From Ciona intestinalis (taxonomy: Eukaryota; Chordata; Ascidiacea; Phlebobranchia; Cionidae), in assembly GCF_000224145.3 (NCBI RefSeq), contig NC_020172.2:2711557-2775556 (forward strand): 64,000 bases of DNA, written 5' to 3'. The position numbers and the translations under genes were made by a program. Within the stretch, counting starts at the first letter, position 1, and every line of letters begins with the position of its first letter. Positions 1 to 10,000 of this stretch are shown piece by piece. The notes beneath the pieces are model-generated. The model saw only the letters and a list, made by a program, of their open reading frames with translations, had not been told where the DNA came from and ran no database searches.

Positions 1-92
1 CACAACCTATTAAACGCACGCTCGCATACCGACCGTTCTAAATTAACTGCATCTCAAATACAGCGAATTATTTGCGACTTGGTCAACACACG

Positions 93-106
93 GTAGCCAT
101 GGCAAC
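93..106. promoter_or_regulatory. RFX X-box-like site
   Basis: The 14-mer GTAGCCATGGCAAC matches the RFX consensus (GTNRCC, 0-3 spacer, RGYAAC) with a 2-bp spacer and is nearly palindromic. RFX factors bind such sites at ciliary gene promoters. No coding sequence is visible nearby, so if it is functional it probably serves a gene left of the window. The surrounding ~300 bp are richer in G+C than what follows and include a TGACGTCA at 263-270. Function is inferred from sequence alone. Confidence 0.45.
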
Positions 107-439
107 CCAGCCGTTACGCCACTGGCGGTTTGCTCGCTCGTAAAGCGGGGAAGGAAGGCTAGCAGTAACATCTGCGATTACAGAAGCTGTTTTGTTAGCG
201 TACGGAAAGCGGACACTAAACCAAGTTTGCTTTGCATGACTTGGCTTGAAAAAGCGCGACTATGACGTCACAAATGTCTGGTGGTTACTCAACTTTAGGT
301 CTAGAAAATATCGAATGCTCCCCTAAAGCGAAAATCAAGGTAAAAAGTAAATCAACACGTAGTTTGATGGGCACAAATCAAAGCTAGCAGTTTCGGTTTG
401 ACTTTTCAAAATTGTCCTTGCCGTGGCACAATATAATGA

Positions 440-612
440 ACGTGAGAGGATACGGGTTTCGGGCCCGGTCTGCTAACATTGTGGGCGTATATATGATTCG
501 CCTATATAGTTACGTATGTGGTGACTTGTAAGCGGGTACGAGGTGTATAAAACAAAACGCCCGTGTTATAACTATACTGTCGTTGCCCCGGCATAGGAAC
601 AATTAAGATACA
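440..612 (+). repeat. tRNA-derived SINE, degenerate
   Basis: It keeps the family block (CATTGTGGGCGTATATATG) and the downstream block GTAAGCGGGTACGAGGTGTAT followed by the CCCGTGTTATAAC segment. The tRNA-like head is poorly preserved. Confidence 0.6.
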
Positions 613-1025
613 TTAATTACTCACATTCAAAATGCACGTTTTTCCTTCAGTTAACATTCACTTATGATATATCAGGGTAACGCAACAGGTAAGAATTTGG
701 ACACATCGTGTAACAGCACCTGCTCAAACACAGTTTTAGTCGTAAACATCAAACCCAACTAACTGCTGTACAAACGAAATCCGAACAGTTTTATCGCCAT
801 CTCCTTGGTACACCAACTTAAAATTGCAAAATGTCTCATTATTACAAAAACGCACTAACGTTTTACCATAAATGTTTGTTTATAGTTAATGTTCCACGTT
901 TCCTATTCGTGCTTTAACAACGCTCTTTTAGAGTGGTTAGAAAATAGTTATACAATTCCTTAAACATAGGCTATTTCAAATGACACGATAAATAAAAATG
1001 AAAACATGAACTATTTTACCCCAGC

Positions 1026-1223
1026 ATAGTAGTAAGGCGGGAGATGGGACATCTTTAGCACAAATATCCAAATATCCCGATCGTATTTTAAACAATTGAC
1101 AACGGCCTACAAGACTCGTGAGAATATAGTTTTATAATTCTTTGAATATTTTTTTGTTTACTACGAAATGAAACGAGAAAATAGAATGAAAAGGTTCCCC
1201 ATCTCCCTCCCCCCTCCCTACCA
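1026..1223. mobile_element. MITE, ~190-bp TIR family
   Basis: A diverged copy. The left end reads TAGTAAGGCGGGAGATGGGAC and the right end is its degenerate inverted counterpart (CCCCATCTCCCTCC). The internal block TTTAGCACAAATATCC is shared with the other copies. Confidence 0.65.
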
Positions 1224-2990
1224 TACAAACATTTTAAATCACGACAGACGGCTGTGGGTCAATGTGTTCTGATCGTTGTGTGATTTATTAAAAATCTATA
1301 ATACCCATTCACCATGTATGTACGTCCAATACACTCTAACGTTTGATCTGACCGCCTAAAAGATCCTACACATGTGAACACATTTTATTATTATAGTACT
1401 ACGCTATAATATACACTGCCAGTATTTAATATCGTATTACTTTTATTTATAAAACGAAACACATTGTTATAAAAGCAAATACATATGAATACAAATGTGT
1501 TAAACTAACTAATGGTTGTTTTGGATCAGCACGATATCTCGCCCAGTTATTAAGCTGAGCACTGCCCTCTTGCGACTCAGCTTAAAGACAGGGTAGTCTA
1601 TCATGGTGTATATACACAATAAGGCAGTGTACAAAATCAATACATCATAATCCTTTACCGAAGTATTGTTAAGTGCTGTGTGTTAAAATATATAGAATTG
1701 TGGTACTATAAAACATAAGATACACAGCTAAAAAAACGTTTTAAATAGTAGTAACTTTCTACAGTATTAGGGCACACTAATACAAGTTTCGCTATTCTTT
1801 GGCGTGAGTCTGTACATTCTAGCAGGCCGCCTAAAGCTGTGGAGTCCAAATCTCCACAACTTTAAACTACCTACTACAGAGTACAGAGAAATCGTTTGGA
1901 ATTCCAGGCGGTTTCTTACTTCAGTGAATCTTTCGTCTCGTTCAAGTTAAACTTTCGTAGCCAAGTTCTAAACCACAGAATATCAAACCCGCTGAAACAG
2001 CATACGCGGACTGTTCAAGTTTCGTTGTACCTAACAGCCTTTTAAGCAAGCAGTTGCAACATAGCCTATGTTCGCTACACAAAGGTGGTAAAGTTTTACA
2101 GGTGGGCACGCTCTGTCACGCATGGGACAGTACACAAAAAGATCAGAGAATAATAAAAGTAATTGTACTGCCTGTCACTGCTGGGTTAAACGGCCAACGC
2201 AATTCTTGCAGAGTATACACATAAACCTAATTACTACTTTCACTTTAAAGTAAGTTTCTGTTTTCGTCCTTGTTGGACAACTATACTGCAATGTACTATT
2301 CTACTATTCTAGTCTGAACTGCATTGTATGTAGTATAGTTCGACTTATCTATTATACGGACAGGACTACCTGTACGTATGAACACACACTCATGCTCACT
2401 ACTAATTGGTTAAAATAATCGATAGCCAACTAAACTTGATTGGTGTAGCAGTTTTAATCTTTCAACGTTCGGTTATAAGTCTTTACGTTGAGGCGCAGGC
2501 CTGTACTGTATAAGAATGTGTGAGAACGCCCGGCCGTTAGATCGTAAAAGTTTGGCGCGTTGGTTTTACATTGGCAGTTCTTTCAATACGAAGGTGAATA
2601 ATTGACAGAACACTTTATGCTAGGTTTAACGGGCTCTTTGTAACCAGATTTCTGCCAAACTATTGATGGGACAGAGACCTTAGCTATTTCAATTAAAACT
2701 TTACTGCTATGTACAGTGCCGGCAAAAGTAAGCACGAGTTTTTGTTAAGTAAGGTATATTTGCAGTCGAAGCACTGTTTAGTTTTCGCATAAAATCTTTT
2801 CGAAGTAGCAGGTACATAAAAGTATAATTTTATTGCCCGACCTTGGAAATAAAATGACATTTCAATGACTTTAGCAGCGGCAATTACAAAACTGTGTGGT
2901 TTATATTGACTTAAATATCATTTGACGTCAAACCAAATTTACATACAACCTTTTTTCGTATAAAATTGGATTGTGTTTTCAAAGTAATAT

Positions 2991-3184
2991 ATAGTAGGGT
3001 GGAGGAAGACGAGATACCCTTAGCACATAATATCTAAATAGCCTAAACATGTTTTAAACAATTAACAACGGTCTGTGGGAGTAGTGCGAATACGGTTTTA
3101 TATTTCTCTGAATGTTATTTGTTTACTACCAAATGAACGAAAAAAATAGAATGATTAAATGTCCCAACTTCTCCCACCCTACTA
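2991..3184. mobile_element. MITE, ~190-bp TIR family
   Basis: It starts ATAGTAGGGTGGAGGAAGA and ends TCTCCCACCCTACTA. The interior carries the family blocks TAGCACATAATATC and TTGTTTACTACCAAATG. The flanking TA dinucleotides suggest a TA target site. Confidence 0.8.
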
Positions 3185-3879
3185 CTTCAGTTTTTCTCAA
3201 ACTTTTTGCAAAGAACTTGTTGGTGAAGGCTGCAATAAACACTACGGTGCATGATAATATGTGGTGGAATCAGTAATTACATACACTAAAATAATTTATT
3301 ATGCACTAATCCAGAGTAGTTTCTACTTTTTAAACCATTGTTGGTTTTCTATTATACGCTTTCGTGAGCGTTTTTCGGGCTATTTTAGTGTACTTGTTGT
3401 TTCGTAAAATTAATTATTACTGTCTAAGTTTTATGCAACAAAAAACTTGTCTGCGTTCGACAAATTTTCTATCCGCCAGACGACGCTGTCGATGTAAACA
3501 AATGCACGTGCGTCTTGCACAATTCCGATTGTGACGTAACAGAAGCTACAGACAAAATCACAACAGCTGTGCAGATCTAGCGAATTGGTTTGTAAACGTA
3601 TTTTAAATGAAATTGAATTGGGATATTGGTATTTCCATACGATACACTTGTGTTTACAACTAGAAAAGATTCTGTACAGATATGTTATGTGTAAAGGTGT
3701 ATTGCTTTGTATGTTTCACAGTGAAGCACAGTTTAAATACAAAATAAAATAGTAGGTAGTTATGCATACAGCATACTTACGGTTTCAAAGCCCAAACAAT
3801 TAAAAAAAAAATATTGTATGTTTCTTATTGAGAAAAAATATTTCGATATACTATGTAATTAAACCCAATAATTCATTTT

Positions 3880-3960
3880 GTGAGCGAGCACGAGGTGTAT
3901 GAAATTAAACACCTGTGCTATAACGACTGTTGTTGCCTCGCCACGTGTGGAAACAATTTC
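3880..3960 (+). repeat. SINE 3' portion
   Basis: It contains GAGCGAGCACGAGGTGTATG, then CACCTGTGCTATAACGACTG and a degraded tail, all in the order seen in full copies. It lies just before a possible splice acceptor (ending 3991) upstream of the calpain start. Confidence 0.7.
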
Positions 3961-4043
3961 CATTTATTTATTTGGTAATTCAATATTTCTAGCAACTAGA
4001 AAGAGATTCAAATTTCTGAATAGAATAAGTGTATGGTGACAAA

Positions 4044-7000
4044 ATGGATTTCTATCAGAGCCAAGTGGATTATTACATGGAACAAAAGTTCGCGGACATC
4101 CGTAAGCATTGTTTAAGCAGTGGGGAGTATTTTGAAGATACCGAGTTCCCCCCTGGCGATGATGCACTTTTCCTTAAAGAGAAAAGCATACCAGAACTTA
4201 AGTGGCGCAGACCAAATGTAAGATGATAAAATTTTATTTTTGAAAATTTTATTATTTTTTTTTGAAATTTAACTAAATTAACTGTTACTGACTGAGTGAC
4301 TGGCATATTACACTTATTGTTTTCAAAGAAGCTTTTTGGGATTTTAATTGTACTAACGTTTTGATGGCTTATAAAGTTTGCCTATACCACTAGGATTTTT
4401 ATAGGCTGTTGAGAGTCATTCATACTAGTATGGAATAAAATATACAGAATATAGCTGTTTTAGAAAACAATATTAGCAAACATGTAAGGGGCAAGAGGAA
4501 AGGGTCCCACGCTAACCAACAAATATTTATTCAAAAACAATTAATTTGAAAAGACTCAATTTAATTAAAAGTCACAATAATAATATAATTTAGTTTCAAA
4601 ATATTTGATCTTCACTGGGCCAATGTTTATAACTACAAAACTTGAATACTGATAACTTAAGCGTGTTATACAGTATAAAGAAATTTTTTGGGGGGGTAAA
4701 AATATCATTTATTCATTGTAAACAAAGTTCATTAAAATATTTATTTTTTTTTATTCCGAGCCTTCTTGATTACAGATGTTATGCAATGAACCACATTTAA
4801 TTGTGGGCGGGACCTCTTCTATGGATTTAACTACAGGAGAATTTGGGAGCCCCGCCTTTGTTGCTGCGTGTTCGGTGCTTGCTAATCATGAAGACTTTTG
4901 GAAAAGGGTGAGTGAAAATGATTTTTTTGCCGCCGTTTTTTTGCCCCCATGGCACAGTGGTTACGGCTCTTGCCTCTTTTCTAGAGGTAACGGGTTCAAG
5001 GCTTGCAGTGGTCCCTTGTGGGTTGTATGAATTGTCAGCCATACATACATTATAATTAAATTCATACAAAAAATAAATATATACTCACAAATTTAAAATT
5101 TAAAATTTTCTGCATTTTTGTTTACTTAATCAACTGTACGCTTATAAAACAATTTATATTTCCCAGAAAGAAAAAGACAGTTTAACTTAAAAAAATGTTT
5201 TAGCTGTCAAACTTATGTGGCAATAATTTACACCTAAATTTCTTGTAGAATAAATTGTTTTTAAATGAATCAATAAATGTAACTTACTTTATCCTTGCAT
5301 GGTCAAAAATGGCAGTCTCTATAACACGGGTGTTCTGTTTCATAAACCCCGTGCCAGCTTACGAGTTACCATACCATGTCACTTTGTGTGTGATTTGTAT
5401 AACTATAAACCAATATCATATATGCCGCATGGTTTTAGGTTGTTCCTGATGCCATGACCCAAGAATGGAACCCTATGAAGCCAATGACATACACTGGAGT
5501 GTTTAAATTCAGGTGAAAGAATTTTATCATTATAGGCCACAAACATTAAAACAAGTTTTTTACTATTGGGATTGGATTTAGGTGTAGGTGTAGCGACTAC
5601 GTTTATATTCTTTCAACTAAGTATAAATATGTTTTAATTGTAAGCGTGTTTTAATAACTGTTGTTTTGTCGCTATATCCTGTCTTTTGATTTAAAATATT
5701 TCTAAATCTTTGTCACCGTAATCGAAGAAACAAATAAAAAAAGTTATTATTATTTCAACACAGCTAGTATTGGTAAAATTGTTGTTGTTAGTTGTTGCTG
5801 CTGTTCCTGGAAAACCGTTGTTCGTCTCTTTGTCAGTTTAAATGCCTTTAAATTCAGGATTTAAATGTCTTAATTGAACTGAGAGCTTATATGAATGACA
5901 TTACTGGCATTTGAGATGCTGGTATAATGAGAAATAGCTTTTACACAAGACTACGTCTGTTTCTCTGTAATTTTAAGGCCTTCTGTATGTTGAAAAAACT
6001 TATCTGCGTCATATTTGTAATGTAAAAGCTCATGTTGAATTGCTCTTATTTAACCTTACATCAAACATTACTACAAAAGTGCAAAAGCAATAAAATTAGC
6101 TTGCTGCGGAATTTGATAATATTAAACACCTTATGCCTGATATTTTTCTTAATACACTTGGTGTATGGATAAAAAAGTAACTACTACAACGTAGTGGTCA
6201 CTAATCAGTTGACCAAATTGTCAGCCCTACAAAAAGTTACCACCCACAAAGTTACATGGTGGTAACAGGTAAGCGTGCGCAAGATGTATAAAATAAAATA
6301 CCTGTGTTATAACGGCCGCATTGTCCTACCATGCGAAAATGAATTTGTTACATTAATGTAAAATTATTTGTCTGTAAGGTGTAAGGGTCAGGCATTTTAT
6401 CTGAAACATTCTTTCTTTCTTCTTTTAATAATAAGCGTGTTTTAACAACTGTTATTTTGTTTTTGTAAACTAACCTGTTTTTCGTTATCTGACCGAAGAA
6501 AGGAAATAAATTTCATTTATTTATTTGTGTATCAGATTCTGGAGATTTGGTCGTTGGACAGAGGTTGTTGTGGACGACAGGTTACCTGTGTTGGATGATC
6601 AGCTGTTTGGCATTCGTTCAACTGAAAAGAACGAGTTCTGGAGTGCTTTGCTTGAAAAAGCATATGCTAAGTAAGTTTATTGGTAATTTAATCTAAGGGT
6701 TTATTTCCAATGAAATAAAGTTAATATTGAAAATATAGGCATTTGTAATCTTAGGGTTAATAAATATATCTATTTATGTATTGTGTGTCAAATAGTGTTT
6801 CCGAAATGTTTATTGAAGATGTTTATGTTACTATGCAAATTTATGTTTTCTACACTCTATTTTTGTACATTAACAGATATCTGTAAACAGTTTTGTCTCC
6901 CTGCTTTTTGTATTGCTATTATCACATCCTGAGAATGTGAGTGGCACTCAGCAATTAAACACGCTTGTCGACCGCCTTTTCTCAGAAAATTCAGAGCTTT

Positions 7001-10000
7001 CTAGCTGTCTAACAGCCCTTATGTTAGGGCAGGCCACTTTATCATTGTTATGGGTTGAAGTATTGCAACTAATAATGCAAATCAGAATGCAATTCCTCGT
7101 CCTAGCTATATGTCAACTTTACAAACAAGTGAAATAAAGGTGCTTTGAGTGCCAGTAGTTACTCCTGGCCCAAGGTTTCTAGCTCCCATATTTTAAATAC
7201 TAACTCCAGCTAACAAAGTACAATGTTCTAAAATGTCTGTTTATTTAATATTGCTGTAAATCATTATATAAAAGCGATGCATACCATTACTTTTAAACTA
7301 TTTTTTTACAATTTATAGACTTATAAGGTGAACAGTCCCAAACACAGTTTAAAGTTTAACTTTGAAAAAAAATAGCAGAGCTAAAGTTTAAAAACTTTTG
7401 TAAAATAAAGCTCTTACCTTACTTTGCAAAGTTTTTATTTCAAAACTATTTGTTAAATATGTAGATTGGTTGGCTGTTATGAGGCGCTACATAACATGGA
7501 CAGCGGAGAAATCCTACAAGATCTCACAGGAGGCATCATTGAACCCATAAATTTGCGCGAAACAGTCACTGACTCTCAATCAAAAGACGATTTGTTTGAG
7601 GATATTTGTGACTCAAGAATGTCAGGACGTGCACTTCTTACTTGCTGGATTGTGAGTGTTTTTTTTTTTGCGTTTTTTTTAGGTAACCCCTAACCTCTTT
7701 TTTTCTGAACTGTTTTGTTTTTTTCTTTATATATTACTTTTTAGAAGTATTTTATCTTTTTCTTTTGTTTTTTATTTATGTTTCTCGTTCCATTGTTTTC
7801 TGTTCTGTTTTTTTTGCTACTTTTCTTAACAGTAAATGCTGCCACATTATTTTTCTAATTAAACGTCTGCAAATTGATTAAGGTTTAACTATTGCATGAC
7901 ATTTAGGATAAAGAAGCAGAGACTAAAGGAGAACTGGGCCTTGTAAGTGGAAACGTATACGCAGTGAATGCTGTCAGAGAAATTAAACTTGGAACTGGCT
8001 TGTTAAGCTTTTTCAAGTAGGTTTAGGAATATTTAATTAAAAATACGACAAACACTCACAAAATTTTGATTAATATAAATGTGATAAACATTACTTCAAA
8101 TAACACCTCGTCCGGCGCCGTGGCATAGTGGTTAGCGCGCCTGCCTCTAACCCACAGGTAATGGGTTCAAGGCTCGTCGCTGCTACCATTGTGGGCGTAT
8201 GTGTCCTTGAGCAAGACACTTAACGGCAATTGCTCCAACCCAGTGGTCNNNNNNNNNNNNNNNNNNNNNNNNNNNNNNNNNNNNNNNNNNNNNNNNNNAC
8301 GTGACACATGGAAGGTAACATCTTATAAAGGAGCGTGGTATTACAACGTCGTGTGTGAGAAAAAAACAGCTGGAGGCTGCTTGGAGAAAAACCCAGTAAG
8401 AATTACATTAAATGAATAAATAAATGAATGCAACTTATTTAACTCCTGTTGTGGGGTAATACAGTTGTTGAACACGGATGTTCTGTTTCATACACCTCGT
8501 GCCTGCGTACAAGTTACCTCGTATGTTACTTTGTAGGTGATTTAATATATATTTTATTCTCTGGGGATATGGTCCACCATTGTGACCAACAATGTAACCT
8601 AAGATTTAGACCATAGATGGCCTATTACCCCTAAACCCAGGAGGCTACTGCATTTAAAGTAAAGAATGCAAAAGGTGCCCAAAAACAAAATATCTGGTTC
8701 ATTCAGTTTTAGGTCTAGTTGACTAGTTTTAAATATGAGAATACCTTTACAACATTGTGCGTAGTTTAGTTTTAAAGTTATAATTGGCTGTACACCAACC
8801 CAGTAAGACCATACGAGGAATATTTATAATGAAAAGCTCTGTAAACTGTCATACTAAAACAAATACATATGTAATCCTCAGTGTTACGTGTAACAAGACG
8901 TATGAGCCTGTGTTATGTGACAGGTAAAATTTCTTGGAAAAAAAACATGAACAATGACTTGTCACAGGTTTATGACAATTTCCATGAAAAATGACCACTG
9001 TACAGTGTTGTGTATCTAGAGGATAAATGTTTTCAATTTTTAAAGTAGGACTTAACATTTAAATAATTGATTTAAGGTATGGGGTATAAAATTGCTCCAA
9101 CCCAGTGGTCACTAATGGGTTGTCTGAATTGTCAGCCATACATAACTCATACATCTATAGAGTTTGAATTCTGTATGGCTGATACACATTGTAACTCATA
9201 AGCAGATACTGTTGTTGTCATGCCACAAGATAATACAAGTTACATTCATTATTTACACACATATACAAGAAGTTTGGGCGTTGTAGTAATATGCCAACTC
9301 TGCCTTTAATTCTCTTACAAAACAATTTGCAGGACACTTTTATGCAAAACCCACAGTTTCGATTTGATGTGACGGATACCAAAGTGGGAAACCCGCCCAC
9401 AATTATGATCCAACTTCAACAATCAGAATCACAAATTCATCGAAGGGTGAAACAAAATCCAAACGGTTCAATTGGCTTCCACATTGCAAGGGTAAGAACT
9501 AAAACTTAAATATAAAGCTTTTTTATTTGCAATGGCCGCTTATTTTTGTTTTTTATAGTTTTTTTTAGTAATAGCGTAATAATTCAGTAATAGTTTATTT
9601 TATTAATATTTTATTTATTAGCAATGGCGCATTAAAACAATTCAGTGTTACATTCCATTCCATTTTTGTGTATGCCATGACCTTCCCAATGTAGAGTATA
9701 AAACGCATTTCAATTTGTTATTTTTTAGTTTGCTATTAGGCAATTAACACACACCAATAAAAAAGTGGGGGTCTGTAACATATACATCCAAAAATCATTT
9801 TGTGGAAGTATACAGCATTATAAAGTATATTCTGTGCTATAAGTAACGAAATTTCACAATAAATTTTAAGCAATGGCAACATAATGTTTACTGAGTTTTA
9901 TTTTGCTAGCAATTTTGAAATTAGTGCAAAATATGTTTAATACATGTAAGACCATACTCGGTAGTATATCCAAGCATGTAGTGAAACTTTGTATCCATAT

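Larger units (their letters stand above)
1..4043. other. Non-coding region upstream of the calpain gene
   Basis: I find no convincing coding exon here. The stretch holds a degenerate SINE (440-612), two MITE copies (about 1026-1223 and 2991-3184), a SINE tail (3880-3960) and otherwise AT-rich unique-looking sequence. The calpain promoter and any 5' UTR must lie here. A possible cis or trans 3' splice site (TTTCTAG) ends at 3991, 52 bases before the calpain ATG. Confidence 0.5.

Noticed and set aside
4029-4046. Upstream start for the calpain (GTG at 4029)
   Set aside because: It is not an ATG. The ATG at 4044 gives a normal CAPN5-like N-terminus.
8110-8200. tRNA gene suggested by A- and B-box-like motifs
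   Set aside because: There is no cloverleaf, and the same block recurs many times with a shared non-tRNA body, so it is a tRNA-derived SINE head.
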